Assembly: GCA_038496445.1 (NCBI GenBank)
Contig: JALMLS010000460.1
Coordinates: 1-64,000 of the forward strand
Direction of reading: 5' to 3'
Length of the DNA: 64,000 nucleotides
DNA from: Trichosphaerium sp. ATCC 40318
Lineage: Eukaryota; Discosea; Flabellinia; Trichosidae
Of this stretch, positions 43,786 to 55,039 are shown piece by piece. A model generated the notes under the pieces. The model made no database searches, was not told the origin of the DNA, and worked only from the letters and a program-made list of their open reading frames with translations. Each line of letters opens with the position of its first letter. Position 1 is the stretch's first letter. A program made the position numbers and the translations under genes.

Positions 43786-45643
43786 ATGGCTGAGCCGCAA
43801 TCAAACGAGGGTAATTTACAATATGTTAACCGGTTGGCCACTGGTTGGAATTATTCAATGGCAATCGCAGACGATGGCTTTGTTTACACGTGGGGACTAA
43901 ACAATGACCGCCAATTGGGTAACACAGCCGACAAAAAGAGTTCTATCGCAAGACCAATACAGTCACTCATAAATATTGTCTGTATTGCTGCTGGGTTCTA
44001 TCATAGCCTTGCAGTTGATTCTAGCGGTATTGTGTATGCTTGGGGCTGTAATTCAGATGGTCAAGTCGGTCTGGGTCACTTTGAGTCACCTGTTTCGTCA
44101 CCAACACGTGTTCCAAATCTCACAAATATCACTCAAGTCACTGCTTGTAATGCTAGTATGGCATTATCACAATCAGGTAATGTCTACTCATGGGGAAGCA
44201 ACTACTGCGGTGTATTGGGTCATTCGTTCCACAAGGGTGCAGTTTCATTTCCAATAGTAATTCCTCATCTTGAAGAAGTCACAACAATTGAAACTAGTGA
44301 GCGTGTAAGTGGAGCAATTACATCAAAAGGTCATGTATTTCTTTGGGGAACAAAAATTATCAAAGACATAGACAAATCATTATTCTTGAAACCAAATAGA
44401 ATTTCATGTGTTCCAAGTATTGAAAATGCCACTGATATTGCCATTGGTGAGCATCATGTGCTTGTTCTCCTCAAGTCAGGACAAGTATTTTCTTTTGGAT
44501 GTAACAAAGATGGGTGCCTTGGGTTAGGGCGGCTTGGGATCTTGGTAAAAAAAGAGTATGCTCGAGGTATAATTAAAGGACTCAACAATATCAAATCTAT
44601 CCATGCTGGTCACAATTCATCATTTGCAATTGATGATGAAGGTTGTTTGTTCGCTTGGGGTAGCGGGAAATGGATGGAGTGGTTCAAATCAAAGACACCA
44701 TTAAAATTACCTGGAAAATATCGTGAGTTTGCCCACAAACGATTTCATTCGTTGGCAATATCTCAAGGTTTTGGATTGGTCGTAGACGGTCTTAACAGTG
44801 ATGGCGAATCAGAACCACAGAACTTGATGTTCAATCACAAAAAGGTACATAATCTCACGTTTTTCAGTATGTTATACTCAATGATATTTAGATACATCAT
44901 CAAGAATTGGATAAAAAACCCATCAACAAATCATCAATCAAAGTACATCTATCTGATGATGAGATGTTCATGTCAAAAAAAGTCATTCGAGATGTACCTC
45001 AGAAGTTTGGAGAATCAAAACGAGATCTTGAGATTCTTGAAAATGCTCAAAATCTCAAACAAGAACAAGACCTCAAACAAATCATTGACAACAATGTAAG
45101 TCTTCACTATGTAACTTCCATTGATCAGTAACTCTTTTGACTTTTTAGGACGGCTCAGTTGATTCAATCAAGCATGAATCAAATCAACAACCACCTTTAA
45201 TCAATGTAAGTCTTCTTTATGTAACTTCCATTGATCATTAACTCTTCTATCTTTTAAGGATGATTCAGTTAACATCAACGAATCAAATCAACAACCACCT
45301 TTAATCAATGCTGATGAGCTTGTATCAACACAATCATGGATGGATAAGTTTGAAACGATCAACCTTGACAATGTAATAACTACAACTTTTTGGAATCCTA
45401 TTATTCACTAACTTGTTGTAGCCTTCGATTGCACTTCCATCAGAATCTGTGACAAACAAACCATCCTCTTGGATCACAGTATTAATGTCAGCTGGGTTTA
45501 CTGAATCGAGATCACAGAAGTTTGGATTATTGTTAGATCGTATGTGCGTTGACTTGAAAGATATCACAGGTGAGATTATGAAAGAGCTTGGATTCACACC
45601 TCTTGAACGTCTCCTGTTTATCAAATACCAAGACAACCACTAA
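43786..45643 (+). CDS. RCC1-like beta-propeller with Rab-family SAM-like tail, copy A
   Basis: Exons are 43786-44844, 44892-45095, 45149-45205, 45259-45372 and 45422-45643, all in phase. The first holds six or seven RCC1 repeats (VYTWGLNNDRQLGN, VYAWGCNSDGQVGLGH, VYSWGSNYCGVLGH, VFSFGCNKDGCLGLG, LFAWGSGK). The tail reads LSDDEMFMSKKVIRD, QKFGESKRDLEILENAQN, two copies of a short ESNQQPPLIN exon, TQSWMDKFE and a SAM-like domain (SSWITVLMSAGF ... LKDITGEIMKELGF ... ERLLFIKYQ), ending DNH. RCC1 folds act as guanine nucleotide exchange factors for Ran or as ligase/regulator scaffolds. The tail is homologous to that of the Rab32-like proteins around it. The gene appears intact. Confidence 0.9.
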
Positions 45644-45974
45644 AATGTTACAAGTTGCCGCATATCTTAATACCAACACATGTCAACATAAAATTTAATA
45701 AACAATAACGTAGTCAGATCACAAATGTGTTTCATATCACCAAGGCTCCTCCTTGTCAACACTAGCACTATGAGAACTTTTGGTAATGTTTATCAAAGTA
45801 GATAGAGCAAATCGGCTTTCCATTATACTCAAGTCATGCGGACCGCTATGAAAGGAATGAGGACTTTGGTAAGTTCATGCTGTAAGACTGTTGATAAGTG
45901 ACTCTTTAATTGAGCTATTCAAACGTACTTGCTACCAGGAACCTCTTTCCTTAGGAGCAAAACATTTCGAATGA

Positions 45975-46598
45975 CTATGTCTTTTTGTTGTACAGTCTAA
46001 TGAAATGATGTGTCCTTAGTTTCCCATTTGTTTCCCATTCTCTGTACTCTCCTTCCATCGATCCATTGGTGTAATTACAATGCATGTACATCTGTCCATT
46101 GAAGTACCATTCCTTGTATTCTCCTTCTCGATTTCCGTTTACACAATAACCATGACTGCGAACTTTACCATTTCTATGCCACTCTCTGAACTCTCCTTCC
46201 TTCAAGTCATTAACATAGTTACATCGTATCTCTAGCTCTCCAGTGTTGTACCATTTCTTGTACTCTCCTTCTCGGTTACCATCAATATATGTACTCTTCT
46301 CCTTTAACTGGCTATTGTTGTACCAACTCTTGCACTCACCATCAAGTCTTCCATGACTCCGAGTTTCCATAGCAATGACTTGATGTTTTACGAAGATTGA
46401 CGGAGATTTCTGCTCAACCGGTTTTCCATGGTTTGTGGTTGAAGAGATACGCTTGTACTTCAGCCATTTTCCATGTTTTAACATCTCACCATCAAACCTT
46501 GTTGTTGTAGCTGTTTGTTTTGATAACAATGGCCATAATACATACACTTCAACCCCCATATCAATAATATCGAGCTGTAGTTCATGCGGAAGATTCAA
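45975..46598 (-). CDS. F-box-like plus MORN/YwqK-type repeat protein
   Basis: An intact 207-codon gene: MNLPHELQLDIIDMGVEVYVLWPLL is an F-box-like start, then a linker, then five 23-residue repeats (GRLDGECKSWYNNSQLKEKS, REGEYKKWYNTGELEIRC, KEGEFREWHRNGKVRSH, REGEYKEWYFNGQMYMHC, MEGEYREWETNGKLRTH). It is a paralogue of 1202-1831, and relics of the same family lie at 2042-2131 and 63270-63340. The repeat face rich in W, Y and G is expected to bind another protein; an SCF-adaptor role is inference. A 70-codon frame just upstream (46807-46595) has no start-codon support as an added exon. Confidence 0.8.
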   Translation of the reverse strand: MNLPHELQLDIIDMGVEVYVLWPLLSKQTATTTRFDGEMLKHGKWLKYKRISSTTNHGKPVEQKSPSIFVKHQVIAMETRSHGRLDGECKSWYNNSQLKEKSTYIDGNREGEYKKWYNTGELEIRCNYVNDLKEGEFREWHRNGKVRSHGYCVNGNREGEYKEWYFNGQMYMHCNYTNGSMEGEYREWETNGKLRTHHFIRLYNKKT

Positions 46599-46994
46599 TA
46601 AAGTGGAAATACGCGATTGTAACGTTTTGGTCTATTTTGGCGTTCATTAGCAAATTGGCTATAACATGGGTACGCAGTATACTGTGCCTTAATAGTTGAC
46701 GCCATTCCAATGCAGTGTGTTGAGTTACACGTAGGTTTTCTATGTAAAGTCAAGTCTGGTTCAAGATTCTTAAACTTTTTAGGTGTAACAAAATATTCCT
46801 GACCCATTTTTGGGATTGAGTGTAATCAGAAATGTGCAAAAACAGTAGATTACGTAGTAAGTATACTTAGCATGTATATAAATAATTGTGACTCAGTATT
46901 GAAACAACTGTACTATCAAAAAGTCTTAACACTAAACGTGGCAAAACGGCTTTTTTAAGATGACATCAACCTTTCATAGCCAGTGATTCCCTAT

Positions 46995-47118
46995 TTAGTC
47001 ACGGTCCTATTCTTAGGACCCACGTTTTTTCTGAATTTTTTGAAAGAAAAAATTCGAAAAAATAGAATTCGATACAAAATTTTTGATTTTTACCCGGAAA
47101 AAATAGGACGCTGACTAA
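46995..47118. mobile_element. Short palindromic MITE-like element
   Basis: The two ends, TTAGTCACGGTCCTATT and its imperfect inverse AATAGGACGCTGACTAA, enclose 124 bp of A/T-rich sequence that also folds on itself (GAATTTTTTGAAAG ... TTCGAAAAA). No coding capacity and no clear target duplication. Confidence 0.5.
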
Positions 47119-47822
47119 TTATGCACTTAAGAAGTTTTGACATTCCTAACCTATTTAAATACATTATTTACAAACATTGAAGCATATAAGAATTTATATA
47201 TACTCTGTGAAAGTTCACAGTTGTACAGAAAAGCCGACTAAAAATACAATTGGCATTTTTTCAAAATTTGAAATGCTCACTGGCTTGGATCTCTATCATG
47301 TATATTGTTATTTTGTGTTTTACTTACGGTAAAAACATTTGTTCTTGTACTCATCGAATTTTTACTATTCTACAGAGCCTCTAAGCAAAGTTATTTTGGT
47401 GGATTGTTGCTTTTTTTAACATTCGTAAATTAACCATTTCGCTCCAAAAATGTTCCCATGACCTACAATTGTACCTTTTTTATTGGCTTCAATGGTTGAT
47501 TTTAGCAATAACGTGAAAGGTGCATTTTAGATGGTTCCTAGTCACAGAATTTTGGCACCTTTGCACTTTGGATTTTTTTTTCAAACCAAAACCCGGCACC
47601 TTCCTCAAGCAAAGTTTGATATGTCACACAGTTTAGCAGTAAATATGTGAACTGCCAATCAACAATTTCAATGAAAAGTATCTTGATTGAACGCCAGAAC
47701 CTATTTCATCGCTTTTTATACACCAAACTAAGCTTTATTTGTTGCATTCAAGGTAACGCAACCTTTGTTTTAAACTTTAAGGCGTTTTGTGTCTGCTGTT
47801 TAAGGGTAGGATAATACGTCAA

Positions 47823-47896
47823 TGTCACGAGGAAGCGAGGTACGAGTTGTAGTTAAGTATGTTTATTATTGTTCTAGGTTACATGATATCGTGACA
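47823..47896 (-). repeat. Solo LTR of a related Ty3/gypsy family
   Basis: The 74-bp sequence starts TGTCACGAGG and ends ATCGTGACA and shares TACGAGTT.TAGTTAAGT, the TTATTAT core and the end with the 83-bp LTRs. The flanks are a perfect 5-bp duplication, GTCAA, at 47818-47822 and 47897-47901. This is the mark of recombination between the two LTRs of a former full-length element. Orientation follows that of the 5.3-11.7 kb element. Confidence 0.85.
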
Positions 47897-48149
47897 GTCA
47901 ATAGTAATACAAGGAGTGTACCTATCTTCTGAGTGTTCTCTTTTTCTAAGGCTTTGTTTCGCATATAAATACCTATTTCTGTCTATTTAGGTACATTACG
48001 GGGTGTTGGCACGCTTTATATTTGATATTGCGATTTTTTATTACACCTAACTTTTTTTCGATTTACACTTAAGGAGTTTAAGCCTCTTACTTTTTGTTTG
48101 CGAGCATCTTGAAGACATACGTGGCTGGAATTAAATTCACCATTCGAAA

Positions 48150-50633
48150 ATGGTACGTAGATGTTTTATCATGTCATTTGTTAAATTACTAGCAAACGCT
48201 AATATTACGCATCCTACATTACTACTTACTCAGGGCACTTTAGCGTTCACGTCCGAAATCACGTGACTAAAATTTTTGCTTTTTCGAATTTCGTTGTACG
48301 TACGCTCACTAACATTGATGTTGTAGTCCGAATCAATAGAATGTAACAGATATTTTAAGGTGGTAATTGTTGGTTCGAGACCCTTTTTTAAATACTAAGG
48401 TGCTAACAATGGTGTTTCAAAACACAGGACATCCAGGCTCAGGAAAAACGTCAATTGTGAAGCGCTTTACAGATAACACTTTCTCGTCTCCTGAACCAAC
48501 TGTACGTATATTGGTTGTCTCTTTTCTAGTATTGAAACGTGTACAGAAAACTCAACTTTTTGAAAAAGGCAGAACTGTTCTTGTTGAGTCAGGTCAAGTT
48601 AACAGTCTGGTTTTCTTAATATAGTAATTTTTAACCACGTGGAAAGGTGTCATGCAAAACCGCTCTCACCAGAGTAAATACCGCTGGTAAACATGTACAA
48701 CGTACTGTTTGTTACGAGCGTGGCGTAAATGGACAAATAACGTCCCTGCACCAGAGGTTGACATAAATCTGTAACTATTCCTTACTCAACAAAAAAAACT
48801 GTCAAAAAAAGACATGTGCAATGAGACCGAGGGCGTTGTACTACAATTTTGAAAAAAAAAATGAAACGGATAAAGTCTGTTGGTGGGTTTCCTTTTTGAG
48901 AAAAAGTAAAAAAAAAAAAACTGAAGCGTTAACTTGACGTGACTTGACAATCGCTCATTTTCACAAATGATTATTCCTTTTGTATCTCAAAGTTTGTGTT
49001 GCTTATCTTATTAGTATGCAGTTGATTTTTCCTGCAAATTCATTAATGTTGATAACACTAAAGTGAAGCTACACTTGTGGGTAATTGAACATAAAAATCA
49101 CGTGTTTGTTTTTTGACTTGAATTTGTAGGAACTTCCAGGTTTGTATTGAAACAAAGGTGTGCTGTTTAAACTGTGTTTGTAGGACAAGATCGATTAGAA
49201 CCAACAAGCAGAGTACAACTTTATTCTAAGTATGCAATTATTGATATATTTTACTAGAAAAATTGCAAGAAAGCATTAGGAGCCATGGTTGTGGTAGACA
49301 TTAACACCCATGCTCTTAAAGTTGCTTTACAATGGCAGAATTTTTTTAAACACAACATCTTCTTTCCTGGCACTACGGACCCTATTCCTACCATTATTCT
49401 CCTAACCCGTGTACATCAAAAACTTGATATATTTATCAATCACATACCTTGTTTTGCGCTGACAATAAATGATACGTTTAGAGTGACTTGAAACGCTACA
49501 AGGATTTCAAAAAGAGTGATGATGAAATGGATAACTTTTGTGAAGAACATGGCTTCCTCACGTGGTTTGAAACATCAGCAAAGGACAACATTAATATTGA
49601 AGAACCGTTTACGTACATTGCTAAAGAAATACTCAAAAAATCAAAACCAGTTGAACTGAAGAGCGAAAAACGAAATAACGAAGGCAGCAAGAAGAAAAAG
49701 ATAGAACGTGCAGAGTTGAAAGAAGATCCAAAAGACAAGTACTTATCAAAAGCGCTTGTTGATCCCAATCGTGTATACACCAAGTTTGGAGATGTTCAAG
49801 ACCATCTTGATATCATTCAAGAAGCTTTTGAAGCCTTTAAAGTACAGCCAAACCAACAAGAAAATGAGGTATGTTATTAGAAAAAATATACACTACAGCT
49901 GCATCCTGACTGGCTGGTCTAGTCTGATGCTCCATACAACAATGATTACTCCAATATTGATTCTTTATCATCTATTATCAATGTTGCAGTACCTACAAAT
50001 TCATGGATAGACAAAGATACTTATGAGAGTGAAACCATGAATGTACCCAAGGTACACCTATCAAATAACTGCTAATGTTACTTAGCTACTCACATTAATT
50101 GCCAATTAAATATTAAAATTACTTTAGCCGACATTCAGTTCTCCTTCAGCGACTTCAACGCAACAGCCGCAAAATCATCAAGACAACAAGGTATATGTTA
50201 GTAAAAAATCTACAACAATCTGAGACCATCTAGTCTGATGCGCCATACAGCAATGATTGTAAGAATATTGATTCTTTCTCATCTGTGATTGGTGCTGCAG
50301 TATCTACAAATTCATGGATAGACAAAGACAGTTACATCAAAGAAACTAAGGTAGCTGTACCATATAAATTATCAATTAACTACTACTATCTAGATGACAT
50401 TCAGTCCTCCTTCGCCACCTTCAACGTACCAACAGCCCAACAAAGAACTTGATTGGAAAGAAAGACTTGTCAAGGCAGGCATCGAAAATAGAAGAGCACA
50501 GGAACTTGGATCATTGATGAACGATGTGGTAGTTAGAGTGACTGATGTTACTGGACATACTTTAGAAGAACTTGGATTCACTATCAGTGAACGTATCAAA
50601 GTCATCAAAGCAAAGAGGAACAACATTCTTTAA
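48150..50633 (+). CDS. Rab32-like GTPase with duplicated tail exons, paralogue 4
   Basis: The first coding exon is ATG alone (48150-48152) before GTACGT, then SESIECNRYFKVVIVG, the P-loop exon GHPGSGKTSIVKRF, an interswitch exon (49015-49080, AVDFSCKFINVDN), a 10-nt exon (49130-49139) giving ELP(G) and QDRLEPTSRVQLYS. Then come ALGAMVVVDIN, LTR|SDLKRY and HGFLTWFETSAKDNINIEE. The tail has KYLSKALVDPN, TKFGDVQDHLDIIQEAFEAF, then two copies of the pair [NIDS...TNSWIDKD] plus [FS.PS..S..QQP], and finally a complete SAM-like domain ending NIL. Asp of DxxG is Glu and the NKxD site is TRSD. The junction after LYS is not in phase with the ALGAM exon under GT-AG rules, so intactness is uncertain. There is no prenylation Cys. 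Confidence 0.75.
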
Positions 50634-51145
50634 TAAAAAAAGCTTAATACCCTCACAGTTTGTTATCATAAGTTGACATGAAATAATTGTTACAACTGGT
50701 CCTATCCACATCTTAATCTAGCATTGTCCTAAACGAATAGAAATACTTTGTTTATAAAAAGCCTACATTTTCAAATTGTGAAGGGTACTAAACAACATAC
50801 CTAGCGCTGAAATCACTTATCGTCAAATACGCATGGAGCTTGCCTCGCTCATATGAGCAGTACCTATCACTATCCAATACCTTAGCTGCCGCCAAGTCCT
50901 GACTGGAATGGTGATATTACAATAGTATAGCTTTGTTTACAGGAGCATTAGGATCATCTCCAACTCACAACTAGAATGAGGAGAATCACAAAATGAGTTA
51001 TTTACCACATGAGGCAATATTTGATGCTACATACTAAACAATTGGAAATTGTTATCGTTGAAGCTTACCCACTGCCAATGCAAAATACTTTTATTTAAAT
51101 TCTATGTTGAATTCACATGCCAACAACATAATAACTTTTAACATT
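50634..51145. other. Intergenic, 3' ends of convergent genes
   Basis: Paralogue 4 and RCC1-like copy B converge here. No gene was seen. Confidence 0.45.
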
Positions 51146-52900
51146 TTAGTGGGTGTCTTGGTATCTAATAAACAGGAGACGTTCAAGTAGTGTGAATCCA
51201 AGCTGTTTCATAATCTCACCTGTGATATCTTTCAAGTCAGCACACATACGATCTAACAATAATCCAAACTTCTGTGATCTCGATTCAGTAAACCCAGCTG
51301 ACATTAATACTGTGATCCAAGATGATGGTTTGTTTGTCACAGATTCTGATGGAAGTGCAATCGAAGGCTACAACAAGTTAGTGAATAATAGGATTCCAAC
51401 AAGTTGTAGTTGTTACATTGTCAAGGTTGATCGTTTCAAACTTATCCATCCATGATTGTGTTGATACAAGCTCATCAGCATTGATTAAAGGTGGTTGTTG
51501 ATTTGATTCATGCTTGATTGAATCAACTGGGCTGTCCTAAAAAGTCAAAAGAGTTACTGATCAATGGAAGTTACATGGTGAAGACTTACATTGTTGTCAA
51601 TGATTTGTTTGAGGTCTTGTCTTTGTTTGAACTGAATGAGATGACGTGCATTTTCAAGAATGTCAAGATCTTGTTTTGATTCTCCAAATTTCTGAGGTAC
51701 ATCTCGAATGACTTTTTTTGACATGAACATCTCATCATCAGATAGATGTACTTTGATTGATGATTTGTTGATGGGTTTTTTATCCAATTCTTGATGATTT
51801 ATCTAAATATCATTGAGTGTAACATACTGAAAAACGTGACATTACCTTTTTGTGATTGAACATCAAGTTCTGTGGTTCTGATTCGCCGTTATAATTAATG
51901 CCACCTGTAACCAAACCAAAACCTTGAGATATTGCCAATGAATGAAATGATTTGTGGGCAAACTCACGATATTTTCCAGGTAATTTTAATGGTGTCTTTG
52001 ATTTGAACCACTCCATCCATTTCCCTTTACCCCAAGCAAACAAACAACCTTCATCATCAATTGCAAATGATGAATTGTGACCAGCATGGATAGATTTGAT
52101 ATTGTTGAATCCTTTAATTATACCTCGAGCATACTCTTTTTTTACCAAGATTCCAAGCCGCCCTAACCCAAGACACCCATCTTTGTTACATCCAAAAGAA
52201 AATACTTGTCCTGACTTGAGGAGAACAAGCACGTGATAACGACCAATGGCAATATCAGTGGCATTTTCAATAATTGGAACACATGAAATCTATTTCGTTT
52301 CAAGAATAATGATTTGTCTATGTCCCCGATAGAGTTTGTTCCCCAAAGAAATACATGACCTTTTGATGTAATTGCTCCACTTACACACTCACTAGTTTCA
52401 ATTTTTGTGACTTTTTCAAGATGAGGAATTACTATTGGAAATGAAACTACTTCACAAAACGAATGACCCAATTCACTGTGGTAGTTGCTTCCCCAAGAGT
52501 AGACATTACCCGATTGTGATAACGCCATACTTGCATTAAAGGCAGCGACATGAGTGATATTTGTGAGATTTGGAACACGTGTTGGTGACGAAACAGGTGA
52601 CTCAAAGTGACCCAGACCGACTTGACCATCTGAATTACAGCCCCATGCATACACAATACCGCTTGAATCAGCTGCAAGGCTATGGTAGGATCCAGCAGCA
52701 ATACAGACAATATTTATGAGTGACTGTATTGGTCTTGCGATAGAACTCTTTTTGTCGGCTGTATTACCCAATTGGCGGTCATTGTTTAGTCCCCACGTGT
52801 AAACAAAGCCATCGTATGCGATTGCCATTGAATGGTGGAAACCAGTGGCCAACCGGTTAACATATTGTAAATTAACCTCGTTTGATTGCGGCTCAGCCAT
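51146..52900 (-). pseudogene. RCC1-like propeller with tail, copy B, frameshifted
   Basis: It is an inverted near-duplicate of 43786-45643 with the same start (MAEPQSNE), the same repeats and the same tail ending KYQ/RYQDTH. Where A reads KPNRISCVPS, B loses one A in a short run near 52290, so the frame shifts after SLFLKRNR and the propeller is cut in its second half; the correct frame resumes at VLVLLKSGQVFSFG. B has only one ESNQQPPLIN exon where A has two. The surrounding substitutions are few. It is a recent pseudogene unless the deletion is an assembly error. Confidence 0.85.
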
Positions 52901-52989
52901 AAATGTGCTTTATGGTGTAAATGTTTAATTATTTTGACAAGCGGGAACTTTTCTCCCACTACATCACCATGCTCCGTGCAGGAGGTCAA

Positions 52990-53533
52990 TACGTTTCGTT
53001 CAAGTTTTCAGACTGACTTTTAGCAAACAAAACCAGTTTCTGCCTTATCTATCAGATCTGACGGATTTGGCTTCTGACAGAACTTGCAAATCTCACTTTT
53101 TTAAAATGTAATGCGCTTACATATTCAAGCGGAAATTTTATTGCGAATCCAACCGTATCTCTAGTTCCAATAAAACTGTCTCTTATGTAAGAGCTGGGGA
53201 AAGATACAGTCCTATAACCTTTTAATTCGCTTTTAGAGCAATAAAGACTGATGTGGTCTTAACCTGCATGTGCAGTGTCTACGTAGAATACTGCAATCGT
53301 CTTGCCAATGTCAGACATTAAAAATGTGTTTACACTTAAGGGACGTAAGTCGTATTATGATAGACAGCATTGTGATTAATGGCACGCCAATAGTTCACAT
53401 TGTGATAGATCTACACCATTTGACACAAGTGTCAATTCTTGCTAGATCTGCTAAAAGTGCTAGAACCTCAGACAATATTAGTAAAACTTTACCAACACAG
53501 ACAATATGAGCACTTTACAAAACAAAAAATGAA
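52990..53533. other. Intergenic
   Basis: The upstream flank of RCC1-like copy B shares about 60 bp with that of copy A immediately before the ATG, after which the flanks diverge. No gene was seen; a 79-codon frame at 53270 lacks any support. Confidence 0.4.
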
Positions 53534-53541
53534 CTAATTAT

Positions 53542-54812
53542 TAGTGGTGTTAAAGAGTCGACTTTTGACTGACTCGACTCAGTCGCCAATGCATAGTACT
53601 ATTATCAATATTGTTGAGTAACGACTAACACCCATTTTTACCCCTGACAGACATGGAGTAATAACGTGTACTGACTCATGACTCGACACCGTTTTTACCC
53701 CGGCACAAGCCCTAGTCATAGTGAATACTGACTCGTGACACAAGTGTAAAATGTACACTAGTCAACTGTTAATAAAAACACCTCCTTTGTGACTTGATCC
53801 CGCTCTTTAACCTCAGTCAGTTACAACTCGAATGGTTGAGTCCGACTTGGCACCACTTTTACACCCGGCAGACATGGAGTCATAATGTTAAATGAACAAA
53901 AAAAAACCACTCACGACTCGAGCACCTTTTTAGCCCCGACAGAACCCTCAAGTCATATTATCACCATCCCTGTATGACAAAACTTGAGTCACATGCCCGA
54001 GTTGTCATTAATAAAAGCATGTGTTTTTTTTACAACAACCGCGCTAAAAACACGTAGTAAGTAAACAGAACAAAGAATTGTAAATCATGTGTTTTGTGGT
54101 GAATATCAATTTTTTTTTTTTGAATGTGTCGAGTCAACAGCGTGATCCGAGCGTCAAGTCACTATTGAGCGTGTGTAGGACTCAGGAGCAATTTTAACCC
54201 CGACTGGAGGTCACTCGCACAGAACGTCGACTCAGCAACTCTCGAGGTTATAAGAAGGCGCAGAATGGCCACTGTAAGGCCCACCTGCCCATTTTTTTGC
54301 GAGTCACAAGCGAAAGTACCTTTTTGCTCAAGTTTTTCGAAGGTGTGTCAGTGAGGACTCGAACCATTTTTCAACCCTGACGGGGTTAAAACTCGTGTCC
54401 AGTGCGACTCAGTGCACCATTTGTACTCATACAGCGTTAGGTTCACTGTGGGTGAGTCAACTCTAGTTCAGTCACATGCCCGAGTCGGGGCTAAAATCAA
54501 CGTTAAGTCATGAGTCGCCTCTACACCGACTGACTGACGACTCGACTTGGCGACTTGTTCACTGAATGATAGTCATTGGTCGACTGAGGGCCGACTTTGC
54601 TTTAAAATATTTAATGTATTTATATATATGTTGTTACCGTGAGAAATCTTATTGGTGATTGTAACTTAGCAGAGTCAAGTCAACCCTAAAAATTCGACAC
54701 AATTCAAGTCGTTCAGTCAGCCAACACAAAAATTCGACTCAATTTCAAGTCGTTCAGTCAGTCAACCCAAAAAATTTTGAGTCGACTTGACTTCAGTCGT
54801 TTAACATCACTA
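53542..54812. mobile_element. Non-autonomous hAT element E with GAGTCGAC arrays and 8-bp TSD
   Basis: The ends TAGTGGTGTTAAA and TTTAACATCACTA are inverted repeats, and a perfect 8-bp target duplication, CTAATTAT, lies at 53534-53541 and 54813-54820. An 8-bp duplication and YARNG ends are diagnostic of the hAT superfamily. The 1,271-bp interior is filled with GAGTCGAC, GACTCGAGTC and TCAGTCG-type words on both strands and GTCGA...CCCCGAC stretches, and has no transposase frame. Confidence 0.9.
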
Positions 54813-55039
54813 CTAATTATGCATTCGCTAGGCATGTGCTACATAGTTCCTGCACATTGTAGCTGTACTTTATGTAAAGGCTTGAGTGTGCGAAAAGCAC
54901 CTCAACTTCAAAATAAAGGGCGTGTCTGGGTTAGTGTATCTTAATTAATGAACAGTTGGAAGGCAACATCATATTTCAAAATCCATGTAATATTGGTAGT
55001 TCATACTACAGCATTTGTGTGATATTAGGGCCCTTTGTG

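Noticed and set aside
1202-46598. Giant-virus origin suggested by F-box plus MORN genes
   Set aside because: Such families occur in some giant viruses, but here they lie among intron-bearing host genes and transposons, with no viral core genes in sight.
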